DNA of 64,000 nt from Asterias rubens (Eukaryota; Echinodermata; Asteroidea; Forcipulatida; Asteriidae), in the NCBI RefSeq assembly GCF_902459465.1, contig NC_047068.1, positions 15,089,195-15,153,194 of the forward strand. Direction: 5' to 3'. Made by a program: the position numbers and the translations under genes. The notes beneath the pieces were generated by a model. The model saw nothing but the letters and a program-made list of their open reading frames with translations, had not been told where the DNA came from and searched no databases. Positions 20,560 through 34,900 of this stretch are shown here, piece after piece (position 1 is the first letter of the stretch; each line of letters starts with the position of its first letter).

Positions 20560-20712
20560 AATAGGAGACTTTCCAACGCTAGGTGGCAGCAGACATACTG
20601 GGTAAATTTCCATTGTTTACGTAGTTCTGAACATGCGCATAATTCTGAGAACAATGGATTTACCCGGTAAGTCTGCTGCCCTCTATCGTCCCAGAAAGTC
20701 TCCCATTGGAAC
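20560..20712. repeat. Fold-back element
   Basis: Left arm aataggagactttcc, gctaggtggcagcagacata and ctgggtaaatttccattgtt; the right arm is the inverse (aacaatggatttacccggta, gtctgctgccctctatcg, gaaagtctcccattgg). It is an imperfect palindrome of about 150 bp with no coding content. Confidence 0.75.
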
Positions 20713-21169
20713 TCACTATAGTTATATACCATAAAACTAACCTGTGAGAATTTCATTTCAAAAGGTTGTAGTGTTTTTGAAAAAAAATGGAGCGGGTATG
20801 TTCATGCAGGAAAAATAATCTTCAATTGGAATACACAATCTGAGAAATGTTACTGTCGGTAACGCTTCTCGGATTAACATTTTTGGGGGATAACAAGTTT
20901 TATCTTTTTCCATAGCCGCAGTTATTTGAAGTTAAAAGTTTCTCAAACTGCATAAACTATCCAGAGCTTCTGTAATTCTAACCAAGTTCCTTTTTATTGC
21001 CATTCATTTTCAGAGTCATACCAAACGTATACAGACCCTTGAAATGCTATTGTATGATCCTCATACGTATAAATTGAAGTTTCTTCCTCAAATTTACTCT
21101 CTAAGTTTAATACGCATTTTAAAAAGCGATATGACAATTTTGTTTACACTATCAATATTAAATAAATAA

Positions 21170-21325
21170 TTTGGGGTTGGACATAGAAAAATTGGCTAGA
21201 GCAGAATTTGAACCAACGACCTCCAGTTTTGATGTGCGAGCGCTCTACCAACTGAGCTATTTAGCCCCAAGTTGGCAGTCTCCCTATTTTGTCAATATCT
21301 TTGTTCAGTGGTGCCAGTCAGAATC
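21170..21325 (-). mobile_element. tRNA-derived SINE
   Basis: The minus strand reads gctaaatagctcagttggta (A-box region) and ggttcaaattctgctc (decayed B box). The body matches the 19575-19755 copy through cagtctccctattttgtcaa. Confidence 0.8.
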
Positions 21326-21329
21326 CATA

Positions 21330-22600
21330 CACCCAAGTTTACGATACAACCTGGACAACTCCAGCCAGGGGATCACCTTTTTTATTTCAAATATCCAGTT
21401 TTAACCACAGAGGAAACTGACTGGGTAAACTTATAATTAAGACAGAAGAATTGTTTTCATTTGTATAATTGTTTACATCATCTCTTGTGAGCTGTACGAA
21501 TATGTCAATTGCACAGGGCGAAAATGACAAGCCAACTATTCACAAGAAAAAATATGGAAATAGCTTTTAAAAATATTATTTCCATAAAATCTTGCAAGCT
21601 CGAAAGATCAAGCCTGCCAATCCCAGACAGTCATAGGTTTAGATAATTTCAAATTTCAAGAAAACCCAATAATTCAATAATCTTGTAGTTGGTACATCAA
21701 GGAACATTAGGTGCCAAGTCTGATTTTTAGGCCAATTTTACCCCAAAATGTGAATGTACATTTATAGCTATTTTATGAAATTCAATATATTGCACAGTCA
21801 ATTCTGTCGATGATTAGTGGTAATAAATTAAAAAACAAACAATGGTCAAGATCCCGACATTTTCTCACAGCAATCAGCCATGTACAAGATTATTTTGCAT
21901 GTTACATGAATTTTGTGATTTGTAGTAACATACACAAAAATTGTGTATGTTTTTCGTATAGAAACATCATTTGTCAAAGTGAATTACGAGAAAAAAATAC
22001 AAAAAACAATTTATTTCGGCAAAAATCAGGCCATGAAACTTTAATAAAATTATCCAGTTGCAATATTCATACAACATGGTTGACCATCACTGAATGTTGA
22101 ACGCAAGGTCAAAAAGCTTGGTATTTAGTTGGCTACCAAATTCTAGCAAACTTCATCACAATATTTAACATGCAGCTGTTATCAATGAGTGTATAAAATC
22201 CATAGAGCTTTCTCTATGATAAAACCGTATGCTTATCACTGAAAGCACATTTACCAATTAAACCAGTAAAAGGAGTTTGGCGTAACTTTGTGGCATCATT
22301 GGGCTTAACAAGCCAACAATTTAATTCTGCAGGTTATCGGTTGCAGAGATAGGACCCTACTTCATGATTAAAGTCACTCATAGTAGTTGAATTCAATCAA
22401 ACTATCTTTAAATCTGGCTTCCACCAGTTTGAAAAAAGTTACTGATCAGTAAGTTTTTCGTAGTTTGATTCTGGTATTGTAAAAAGAAATTCAGGTCTCG
22501 TAAACATTTCGAGCCACAAGCCCTTGTGGTCTTGTGGATTTTCCCTCTAAGTTCAAGCCCTGCATGGCATGGGCCATTGCTATACAAGTACTCATTACAA
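21330..22600. other. AT-rich intergenic DNA, no gene seen
   Basis: AT-rich with only short unsupported open frames. It lies past the 3' end of DAGLB, so part is probably 3' UTR. No repeat family was recognised with confidence. Confidence 0.4.
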
Positions 22601-22608
22601 TCATACAG

Positions 22609-22888
22609 GGTTGCGTTCGATTAGCTTCCCCGGTTCTACCCTGATCTGCCCCTGGTATGTTTGAATAGCTTTGACTTCATTCGAGGCGCTCACCCAGGTC
22701 AGCCCCCAGTGCCCTGCTTGTGGAATGGGTCAACTGGGGCTGGCCTGAGGTGCATGATGTCACCAAGAAAGGGTGAGTGGATGTCACCAAGAAAGGGTGA
22801 GTGATGGTTCGATTAGCTCTTTTCAGGGGCTCACCCGAATGAGCACTGCGGGGTCGACGCAGGGAAGCTAATTGGACACACCCATAAT
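22609..22888. mobile_element. Fold-back element beside DAGLB 3' end
   Basis: The ends gggttgcgttcgattagctt and (right) gggaagctaattggacacac are imperfect inverted copies. An internal 24-bp unit, atgtcaccaagaaagggtga plus gtgg, is duplicated at 22757-22804. It lies just downstream of the DAGLB stop and may be part of its 3' UTR. Confidence 0.65.
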
Positions 22889-22964
22889 CATACCTTAGCC
22901 GTTGCTGAAGCACTTCCTTTGGTATAAAACACACACACAAATACACGCACAGGAATACCGCCAC

Positions 22965-25900
22965 TCATACCGGAGGCTCGTCGGTATGGAAGGTCACGCA
23001 GGTAGTCTCCTCAATTTCTTGCAGCGCTTTGGAGAGGTTGATGGGCAGGTGATCGGTCACCATGGCCGGACTGATGATGATGTGGCTCAAATCTTGGCAA
23101 GTTGCCCAGCGGATTTTATAGGAGGGCTTATTGCAACAAAGCCTCCTGTTGGAAAACAATTTGAAAAATGAATAGTGAATTGATTTGATTGTTCAAGTTT
23201 ACTTGACGCAACTTAATGGATGAGTCAGCAGCCCTACTGGTTTGTGCATGATCCATGTAAGTCCACTGTTTGGAAAAGGAATTACATGGAGATACCAGGT
23301 GTTAGTTGTCAGATGAAAGAATGTTAGCCTCTTTCTTTAATGGAGCTTTCCTGTAATGAATTCCAAGCTTACCTTGTATGTCTGACGTCCTCTGTAACCC
23401 AAAGGATTCTACCAGGGGGGTACAGCTCAATCCTCCCCCTCCCTCCTCCGGCTTCACCCCCTACCGTCCCTCCATTGCCCTCTGGTTGTACCCCTGTATA
23501 GTTAGGCCGGGGTCGCGGAGTAGACTGGTTGTTGATCAATGGCCGACGGCTCTCTGGGTCCTCCGTGGGATGGACGTCGGACAATACACTCGAATAAGGA
23601 AGGTTCTCAGGAAAACCGCATACTGTCCACCAACAGCCACCTAAAAGTGTTTGGTACTGCAAGAGAATGGGTTAAGATCAGTATCAACACACTGACTCTA
23701 TCCTTTGAGGCAAAGCGTACATTTGTTTTTTTAACAACTTGATGGTTTTATTCCTATATAAATGTAGATGTATACAAATATGTCCACGCAGGAAGATTTG
23801 AATACTCCCTGATTGGAATTTACATGTACAATCTGAGAAACTTTACTGACAGTGAAACATAAAAACTGATATCTTTCAACATAACCACATTAAGACACAA
23901 AACTAGTATTTGTCGTACCTTTGGTCTATCTGTCCTCTTGACAACATCAATCATTCTAGCTTTCAGCTCTTCAAGAGTGCCAAGTGCTAGCCTAAAACAA
24001 AATCAGGGTTAAGATTAGAAGACAATCAAAAGGCCTGAAACTGAACACTGATGTATTGACCAATTCCCCTCAAGTCACAACTGAAAAATATATAATGTTC
24101 TTCAAAGGACACAGCAATTTTCCTCTGGTTAAGGGACACTTCTATAAAAAAAAACATGAACATACTTAAATGGAACTTTGCAAAAGGCGCGACAGTAAAA
24201 ACCATGACAGGGTACCACAAGACAGGCAGTAGGTTGATTCAAGACCTGTAAATCAGTTTTCTCCAAAGGTTCGTTCATTGGTTCATGCGGTCACCAACAA
24301 ATCATCGACTGGCAGGTCCAAGGAGAGCCAATTAATAATATCGCCATCAAGGGTCGTCGGGCCAGTAGCACCGTTCGGAGGTCCCAAGATTAAGCACTCC
24401 AGGATTATATGGTTTATAGTATGGGTGCAAGGGAAGAAACTACTATGCCAACCTGAATGCCTGTAGACTTACCTTGGCACAAGGTCTTCACCGAGCAAGA
24501 CTGTCATCACAAAGTCCGAAGTGTAGTTTACTCCTTCAGTACTATTAAACAAAAGTTAAAGGATAATTTTAATAAAAAATTTCAACAAAATAATTTATAA
24601 CAGTGGAAACAGCTCTGATAAAATGTTCAAGTTCAAAGCTAATATATTTACAGCACATGCATTAAATGACGCTAGGGAGTGGTATTTAGGGTAGACCTAC
24701 CTTAAAAGCCCACCAGGTGGAGCGAATGCATAACATTTAAGGCCAGGCCATGTGTTGTATAGTAACATGGACAGAATGGTTCCAGCACCAGCCCCTAGGC
24801 TGTGACCAGCAATCACTAACTTGTAATCCTGATGAGAACAATCAAATCAAACAAAATAAAATACAGAACGGAGCTGAAAGCCAAACATGAAGTAGAAAAA
24901 TGACAATTTATATTACGTTTGAATTGTGACAGGCTGTAAGAGGCAGAGAAACGGAATGGAGAATTAAAAACTTAGTATCGAAGAAATAAGTGCAATTCAA
25001 TGAGTTAAACCCATGTCTCACATACATGTAGAGATAAAGTCCGACGGAAATAAAACACAAATTTGACATCAAAGAATTGTTATCCAACTACCTGTCCTGG
25101 ATTTATGTTGACAAGACCCCTATTTGAGTGCAGGTGCTAAACAAATGATGCAAAACTTCATCTGTTTGTTTCTTAACTATTGTTTGAAGCTTTGCATGGT
25201 GTGGAGAAATAAGAAGAAGAAGAGCAGAGTATACTGTTTGAAACGTCAAGACAAAACTGGCTCTTTTCAGAGCCAACACTCACCCTAAGAGATTTACACA
25301 TGGTTGTACCCGCAAGTTTACTATTGATTTATAGTTTCTTCTTGTTTGTTTCTTACCGGTGCCTGCTGGAATGCCCTCTCCAGTATATGCTCCTTCTCCA
25401 ACTTGTCTCTGATGTACACTGCAGACTGAGTAATGCCTTTGTGTGCGTAGATTTCTTGTCCCTCAATGTCCAGTTTAATAGACTCGGCTGTAGCATCTGT
25501 CAATGCATCCTGCCAGGGTCAAGACAAAGTACCAAGCTTCACCATCAAGTCACTTAATTGTAAAGTTCAACATTCTCAGCCGGTGCCCGAATAGCTGGCT
25601 ACAGCTACGGTTATAGCTAGATAATGTGTATGAAGTATAGCACGTCCTTAGCAACACCCTTAACAAACGCCATAGCCTTGAACACCCAGCAGGGTGGATA
25701 TGTGCGCATTACAAGTCTTATTATTATTATTATTATAATAGCCGTAGCTGTAGCCGACAATTCGAATACGGCCGCAAAGTGTGATGTCAGATGTTCAGGC
25801 TAGAGTCTGGTGCGGCAGGAGATACTCCCCCAACTGTGTACAAACTTCTTCTGATAATAATAAGGGAATCAATGTGCGGTGAAGAGGTTGTCAACTAGTG

Positions 25901-28900
25901 GTTTAAACCCGCTCCGAGGCCTGTACTTGATAATTTTACCGAGACGAAGTCAAGAACCAGGCCTCAGCGGGTTTAAACCACTAGTTGAAAACAGATTCAA
26001 CACACTTTGATTCCCATTCATAAATACCTTTTCGGTAAAAAAACATCAACACTTTTTGGTCATAAGGTAAAATAAATGCAAAAGTTATAATTGTTCAATG
26101 ATTTCTTTCAACACAACACCCCTCCAGCTATGAAATGGTAAGGTCCTCGAGTGAACCTCTCCTTATAAGGAGATGATGTGCGCATCGCGCGTATTGCCTA
26201 ATGTGGCACAATTGTTTCAGCCGTTGCTCTCGACCAATAGGAATGAAGAAACTGCCTTATAAGCGCAAGTGCAAAGTCGCGTGTCACGCCCATGTTATAA
26301 CACTTTTTACTGGTGTTATATCATCCGTTCAAACAACAACTCGTGATGCCCTCTAGACCAATCAGAATGGATAAACTGTCTTAGGTATTTATGAATAATA
26401 ATTATAATAATAATAGTGGCTTCTTATATAGCGCGCATATCCGTCACTCAATGACGCTCCTGGCGCTATAACATACAATATTTCCTACAGGGTAAGTGGG
26501 ACTACATTTGAATTAGCGCCTTCTTTTGAATCCTCCTCCTTCAGCCCATGTTAATTTCCCATATGGGGGACAGATTCTCTGGGGACATATTTCCCTAAGA
26601 CACCGGTGCTCTTAACAACATACCAAAAGCATGAATTTAACTCACCCTGAACGAGAGCGATCCTCTGATTGTAACAACAACTGATTGATACTCGTGATCC
26701 AAGGCAACGAAAAATGGAATCTCAAATACCTGCAAGCCCAAAGAGAGAACTCAATAAAACCAAGCTAAATCAAGCACAAGAACCATCTGTACCCTCACGC
26801 CTGTGATGGGAAGCAATGATAGCGTCTTGCTCAAGGACACAAGACTCTTGACTGAGATTTTTAACCCACATCCTGAATACTCAGCAACCAGAACTTGCAT
26901 TCGATGCACTAAACGGCTTGGCCATGACATGCCAAATTATAGAGAAATGAATGGTCTCTGTAGAACCTTTGCACAAAAGCAATTTTCCGGCAGCCATGAC
27001 AGGGGCCAAAGTAACAATTGTGAAGATGCTGACACACATATTTTGCTTGACTTTCTGATCAATTGGGAGGCACTTAGCAACCCCACAAGTGTTACTTTGA
27101 CCCCTGTCATGGCGGACGGAAAGTTGCTTTAGGAGGTGCGTTCCGCATTGTGCAAAGGGTCTATTGGGTAAACTTGATCCAGATGCAATCAGTTTTACAT
27201 GGAGCTGTTCTCATGCCAGATACAAAGAACAAGTTTGACTCGAACCCAGGCTGGTCGACCATTGCTTGACTACTGTGGTTGATTGGAACCAGCCTCAAGG
27301 TTTCATCCGCGGTCCCGATAGCTTGTTCCATGCTGTTAACATGTGTAAAGCGCAGAAGGGAACCAGTGACGCAATAGTAAACAAGTGGAAGGCAATGAAA
27401 TTTTTGAATACCTCCCCAATTGGTGGTTGACTAGACTTCTAAATGAGTCTTTTAACAAGTACTTTCTGAGCATATAAGTTGCTAGTCAGTGGTCAATCAT
27501 GATTCAACTAGAAAGTGCGGCCTCGATCTTGCTCAAAGTTTTGGCACCGGCACAACGAAAGCATTCTGCATGGTTCCCTGACTTACTTTATTATGAAAGC
27601 TAATATAAATAATGTCTTCTTCCTCTAGTCCGGTGGTGTACTTGACAGCTGCCGTGTCACACTGGCAACAGTTGTCCTTCTCAGTACGGCTACTCTGTCT
27701 CAAACATCCACAGCATCTACATACAAATAGTAGTAATAATAGTACTAGTGGCTTCTTATATAATAATCTTACTATAATTCATGCAATATTGTATGTACGT
27801 GTGTTGCGAGGGGTTTCTTGCTGGTAATACTAATAATAGCTTGTCTCTGATTAAAGTAGGGAAAGAGTATTTAGCACAAAGGGGTGACCTACATGTATAT
27901 AGTAATTGAATAGAATTTGAAAGGCTATTTAACCAATTTTTCTGATTTTTCACAAGGGCAAAACAAATGGGAAATCAGACTTAAATATGAGGAATATCAT
28001 GCCTGTATATAGCGCACAATTCAGTTATGCAGCAAAACATGTAGTATAAAAATAAACACTAAAATTGGATATAAAGTGTGAACAAATAGGTTTTGAGTAA
28101 TTTTTTTGAAAGAACTGGCTGAAAAGGAAGAGGCTTGATGAAGGGCCAAGTGGAAGACTGTTTCAAAGAGTAGGGCCAGTATGAGAAAAACTGCAGTCAC
28201 CGACAGAGAGTGGAGATGTATACAATGAGTAAAATGCAGCATTATCTCATTCAATGTTATAACAATGTTATATTATTATTTGACTGACCAGTTGAAACTA
28301 GGTACAGGTTTAGTCTTCATGGTGGTAGGTTAAGATCAACCACCAACCAACCATTAGTTAGCAAACAAACAGTTTAAAGGCAGTGGACACTATTGGTAAT
28401 TACTCAAAATAATTATCAACATAAAACCTCACTTGGTAACGAGTAATGGGGAGAGGTTGATAGTATAAAACATTGTGAGAAACGGCTCCCTCTGAAGTGG
28501 CATAGTTTTCGAGAAAGAAGTAATTTTCCACGAATTTGATTTCGAGACCTCAAGTTTAGAATTTGAGGTCTCGAAATCAAGCATCTGAAAGCACACAACT
28601 TCGTGTGATAAGGGTGTTTTCTTCTTTCATAGTTATCTCGCAACTCCGACAACCAATTGAGCTCAAATTTCACAGGTTTGTTATTTAATGCATATGTTGA
28701 GATACACCAAGTGAGAAGACTGGTCTTTGACAATTACCAATAGTGTCCAGTGTCTTTAAACTAGGAACTGGTTTAGTGGTCATGGTAGAGATCAACAATA
28801 ATAATAATAATAATAAACAACGCTTATAAAGCACCTTACATCCATGACTGGATCCCAAGGCGCTGTACACATTAAAAATAGCTGCATACAAGAGCAAAAA

Positions 28901-31900
28901 TAACCAAAGAGTATAAAAGATTTCTCAAAATATAAACCACAAAATGGACCAGCCAATAATTAAAACCACAAACCGCGAAATTTAAAAAGTTATGGAAAAG
29001 CACAACTATAAAACGATTAGTTAAACTTACAATACATTAAAAAGGTGTCTATAGGAAATCGCTTACAATTATATCATATCAGGGGTCGATCCCGCAAAGA
29101 GTCAGGACCAGTCCCTTTAAGAGATATTAAAATGTATGGCCAGTCTTAAAATTAAGACAAGTAACTTGTCCTAACTTGAAAAAAGACAAGTCCTACATGT
29201 AACTCTCTAAGAAATCCACCCCCAGGAAAACACCAATCACCAATCAACCATAAGTTAGCAAACAAACTAACACTAAGCAGTTGACTGACCAGTTTAAACT
29301 AGGAACTGGTTTAATCGTCATGGTAGAGATCACCACCAGTCAACCTTTAGTTAGCAAACAAACTTACACTAAACAGTTAACTGACCAGTTTAAACTAGGA
29401 ACTGGTTTAATCGTCATGGTAGAGATCACCACCAGTCAACCATTAGTTAGCAAACAAACTTACACTAAACAGTTGACTGACCAGTTTAAACTAAGAACTG
29501 GTTTAATCGTCATGGTAGAGATCACCACCAGTCAACCATTAGTTAGCAAACAAACTTACACTAAGCAGTTGACTGACCAGTTTAAACTAGGAACTGGTGC
29601 AATCGTCATGGTAGAGATCACCACCAGTCAACCATTAGTTAGCAAACAAACTTACACTAAGCAGTTGACTGACCAGTTTAAACTAGGAACTGGTGCAATC
29701 GTCATGGTAGAGATCACCACCAGTCAACCATTAGTTAGCACACAAACTTACACTAAGCAGTTGACTGACCAGTTTAAACTAGGAACTGGTGCAATCGTCA
29801 TGGTAGAGATCACCACCAGTCAACCTTTAGTTAGCAAACAAACTTACACTCAGCAGTTGACTGACCAGTTTAAACTAGGAACTGGTTCAATCGTCATGGT
29901 AGAGATCACCACCAGTCAACCTTTAGTTAGCAAACAAACTTACACTAAGCAGTTGACTGACCAGTTTAAACTAGGAACTGGTGCAATCGTCATGGTAGAG
30001 ATCACCACCAGTCAACCATTAGTTAGCAAACAAACTTACACTAAGCAGTTGACTGACCAGTTTAAACTAGGAACTGGTTAAATCGTCATGGTAGAGATCA
30101 CCACCAGTCAACCAACCATTAAGCCCGGTTTGAACATACATCTTGCGAATGTGAATGCAAAACGAATTATGACGTCACAAATTAGCAACGAGTAATTCAC
30201 ATCAGTTGACTAGTTCTAAACTCCTGCAAAACATTTGCTGTGAAAACAGCCATGTGATGTAAAAATTTGCATTATTCGCAGGAAGTATGAACTGGGCTTT
30301 AGTTTGCAGTTAAAGTTGCATTTAGCAGTTGACTGACCAGTATTAATTAGGTACAGGTTTAGTGCTAGGTTAAAATCAACCATCAGTCAACCAGTCAAAC
30401 TTGCTGTTGTTACAGTAGCTGCAGTAACTACCTAAGTGTTAAAAGTTTAAACTACACAAATCCCATTATATCACTAAAACTCATAAATTCACCCGCACCT
30501 TCAATTACACTAACTCTAACTCCAGTGAACCAACACACAACTAAACATATATTAACTAAAATGGTCTGTTAAAACCACTAAAAGCTAAACAAACATGCAT
30601 CGGAATTGACATGCTTTAAAAAACAATCTAAATGGTGCTCATTCATTCATAAACCAAATGGTACAAATTGAAAGGTTAAGAACATTAAATTCAATTTGTT
30701 TGTATACTCACATCCGCTGGTCATTCCTTACATTTTCAGAAAGTTGGTGAAAAGCAATAAGGGAGGGCAAAGGACAATTTTATTCACAGAAACAGGTCTG
30801 AAGGATGCAGCAATAGTGGTATCATGCTTAAAGACACAAATGTCCAAACCAGGACTAGAACCCACACTCTACTGAACAGAAACACCAGAGCTTGGGTCCA
30901 GTGAGCTCGATTGCTCAGCAATGACACACGACAAACTATCAAATCAGTTATAGTTATACAAGTATGAATTTTGCAGTTATTAAAAAACAGCTTTATTTGT
31001 TATAATAGGGAATGATTTCTTTCAGCAAATTTTGAATGGCATGAGTATTTAGACTGAGCATGTTTTGAGCACACTAATCACTAATTGTTGAGCAGCAAGT
31101 AAAGATTTTGTTTAAGTAGCGGCTGATTAATTTTGTGTGTGGCATTTTTGCTCTGCTAAACATGCAGGAGGCCATTCAATGCATAACAACAAACTCATTA
31201 ATGATATAGAATTTGTTTCCCATCTTTAAAGGGTTTTGATACCTTTTGTAGATCAAGTTTTTGGCCACGACATGAATCCATACTCATTGTGAATAAAATT
31301 GCCTGCAATACTATTTAACGTAGACGTTTCAGCATCATTAGTCGAAAATCATAAGTTGAAAAAAAAAAAAATTCAGGAGAGTCGCGTAAATTCTTTGTAC
31401 ATGCTAAAATAATTTTCATCTCACTAAAAAAAAAACTGTTTTTGTGAATTTGTTTTACTCATTTTTCCCCAAAAACTACAGCACCTCAGCAAGTAATATT
31501 TTAAGGGAAGAATTCTACCATTATTGTCTTTAAACCGTGTAAGCTTAATGTAAGTCTGTGTGCGTTTGTGTTTTGTGTTGTACAAAAAGTACCAAAACCA
31601 TTTTAAAAGCTTAAAAGCTTTGCCTTTACGAATACATCTACAGCCATTAGTCAAATGAGCTTAATTAGGCTAGAGTACAGAAAAGAGTAATTTTCAGCTA
31701 CTTAATGAGGAAGGGAAACAACCAATTAGTTTTTGTGATGTACTGATTTTCCATTAGATCAAGTCCTCATGCGAGTTAAACAAAATTGTTTGGTACATTT
31801 TTGACCAAGAATACATTGGTTCATAACTGACTTTTGATAATATTAAATCAAAACGGCCTTGAATTTAACATTATTAGTGACACAAATTTTAGCCATGGAG

Positions 31901-34900
31901 TGTAAAAATCCATTAGTTGCTGAGATCAAATGATGCCATATTTCAAATATTGCTCTGAAAATGTTGGTAATGAACCAAAACATCCCTGTAAAAAAATAAC
32001 TCACCCATTTTTCTCAGAATTATGTCATTAGATGCTTTGAATATTGACAGGTTTTTGCACAATGGTAATTTACACCGTTTTAGAGACTTGTAAGTTTGCC
32101 TTGCTCACATGAGGAATATATTTATTGGAAAATGAGTACATCACAAAAATGAATTTGACAATTCCCTACCTCTTTAAGTTCAATATATTCATAAAATATA
32201 AAAAAAAACTAAAGCTCATTATATATTTAGTTTGCGGTTACACCATGTGTGTATCAACTTGCCAGATAGATAATGCTCAACTTACTTGCAATATTCACAG
32301 AGTTTGCAGATCCCACAGCACAAATCAGCACAGACAAACATCTTCCACCCGTAGGCACTGCTCGCAAATCTCAGGTAGTGTAGGGCTTGGGGCACCTCCT
32401 CTATAGCAGGCTGGGAGGGGGCGGAGAGGCAAGGCCCGCACGGGCGGGTCAATGTGGGCTGCTCGCCATTCCGCATGAGTCGCTCCTGTTCCAACTGCAT
32501 CAGGATGAGACCAGCGATGATGTCTGAAGGCACTGTGTCCAGACCCTTAAGGCGAAAATAACAACATTAATGATAATAGTGGCTTCTTATACAGTGCTCA
32601 GGTCCGTCACGCAGTGATGCTCATGGCGCTTCAACATTATTACCTCTGGTCACTGGGCCTTAAATCATTCCTTAAAACATCTCAGCTCCCTGGGGAGTAT
32701 TCAGTCTGTGCCGCCAAATATGTAGCGCACTAAGCTAATCAATCACAAGAACCAAATTTGCTCTCACAGGTAACCATTTAAATGTACCCCTGGGTGGAGA
32801 AAAGCTTATGGTTAAGTGTCTCGCTCAAGGACACAAGTGTCACGACCGGGATTCGAACCCAAACTCTGCTGAACAGAAACATCAGAGCTTGAGTTCATTG
32901 CTCTTATCCGCCATGGCGATATGATAGTTTACATAAAAGGTTTTAACTCTGTTCAACCAACTCAAGCCCTAGGCTTAATTTCATGAAGCTGTAAGCAGAA
33001 AATACTGCTTGAAAAATGTCAGCAACAATGAGTGGGGCACCTACGTGTATCACAACAAGGCAAACTTAATGTAAATTTGGCTGATAATACTTTTCTGTGC
33101 TGTGCAATTGTTTGTGCTTACAGACTTTATGAAATTAGGCCCTGGTGTTTCTGTTCAGCAAAGTGTGGGTTTGAGTCCCCGTCGTGACACTTTTGTCCTT
33201 GAGCTTTGAGGTGTTTGAGCTTTGAAAGTTAAAAAAGAAAAGAAATAATTATTATCGTAATGGATGACTCACATGGAAGAATTTGGAGAGGATAGCAGCC
33301 ACTTCAGCATATGCTACTTGGGAATTATCATCCTTTCCTGCACAACAACACAGCATCTTGCATCTGAAAGTAAGAAATAAGACAATGCCTTAGTATTTAA
33401 CATCAAAAGGCCATGGCTGGCAACTTCAGGAGGTGGGCTACATTGTACTCTTAACTTATGAGTTACGGATATGCGAAAGGTCTTCTCACAGCAGTTCCAG
33501 TTCACACGAAGTTCTACGGTCAACGTTCCTTCCAATATGCTTCACCTAGACTATAGAACTCTCTTCCAAACAATCTCAAAGACTGTGCCATGCTAAAACA
33601 ATTTAAATCACAACTTAAAACCCATCTCTTCAATAACAGAAGCGCTTAGAGACTTTATTTTGTATTATGCGCTGTATAAAAACTGTTTATTATTATTATT
33701 TAAGAAGCCACTAAGTAGTGGCCTATTGTATAATATTAATATTAAATTGTCTTCGTGAAACAATCCAGTGCCTGCATGTTAATCATGTACCTCTGTTCCC
33801 ACTTGAGTTGCACAGCCGGGTTGATGACATGCTCCTCCTCACCATTGTCATCTCCATCTCTGTGATCGTGATGCCAAGGATTAAAGAGAACCAGCACGGA
33901 GACGCAAACGACGAACAGGAGCACCCAGCTGATGATGACAGCAGCTTGGACCAGACGAACGATGTTCCTCTCGCAGCTGTTCGTCTTGTCAAACTCAAAC
34001 TCGCTGAACATCCAGATGGCCCCCAAGATGCTGAAGAGAATCTCAATAATGAAGACAAAAACTCGGACGTAGAGAAACTACAAGGAAAAAATGTCACAAG
34101 AAGGAGTTATTTTTTGTGACGCTAACTGTACATTTGAACCACATACATTTTATATGCAAATTTCTAGGGCGTGGAAGTACGACACAGGTCATTCAGTGCG
34201 TTTCCTTTATGTTCATGCTTAATTTCAGACAGAATATTTTGGTTAATAAAAATCTGTTTTTTCTTGAAAGGAGAAAGGAAATTCTTAAGGGACTGGTGGG
34301 TATATAATAAAGTTAGCCTTGTGGAGACGCAAGAGGGCACTATCATCATCGACGGCGATTCAGCTCAGCACTTTCTGTGTTTTATTTCTGTCCTACACTC
34401 TCTATTCTCACCAGTGGTAAATGACGCCTGGGTGACGCGTTAAATATGGACCCCTGGGCGCTTATGTACACAACAATAAACTCCAGACATATTGTGACTG
34501 ATAGAATGGTCATCAGGCCGATTAAATAAGTCATTAGTAGATCCCTCCCGTGGCACTCCAAGAACGAGACGCGGGAGGTGTATACGACAAATACTGCTGT
34601 TAGCCTGTATAGGGGAAAGTCAAGATGGGTCGGAACGTCAGTCCATATAGCAAGAAAATGTCCGGTGTTTAAAGATACCACAAATACAAATATTAATTCA
34701 GTTATCAGTTTAAAGAAATAATCCCACAAGGGAAACTTGACTGGGTCAATTTAAAACATTTTGGGGTAGAACAAAGACAAATGTACGAGAGCAGAACTTT
34801 AATCTGTGGCCTCAGGATTAACATGTCGGCGCTCTACTAACTGAGCTTTTTAGCCCTAATGTCGACAGTCTCAGCAGGTTACATGTTGAATGGCTTTTGA

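Noticed and set aside
27460-27586. Minus-strand frame with Cys residues next to DAGLB exon 6
   Set aside because: First considered as part of the Cys-rich DAGLB exon, but the adjacent 27587-27716 segment matches the family and ends with a perfect GTAAGT donor, leaving this part intronic.
29281-30081. 266-codon open frame on the plus strand
   Set aside because: It is nine units of a 96-bp satellite lacking stops in one frame. The translated repeat has no known domain, and the locus is a DAGLB intron on the other strand.
29265-30115. CRISPR-like direct repeats
   Set aside because: Units are contiguous without unique spacers, in an animal genome with introns.
33718-34119. 133-codon plus-strand frame
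   Set aside because: Antisense shadow of DAGLB exon 3, which has membrane segments, correct phases and homology.
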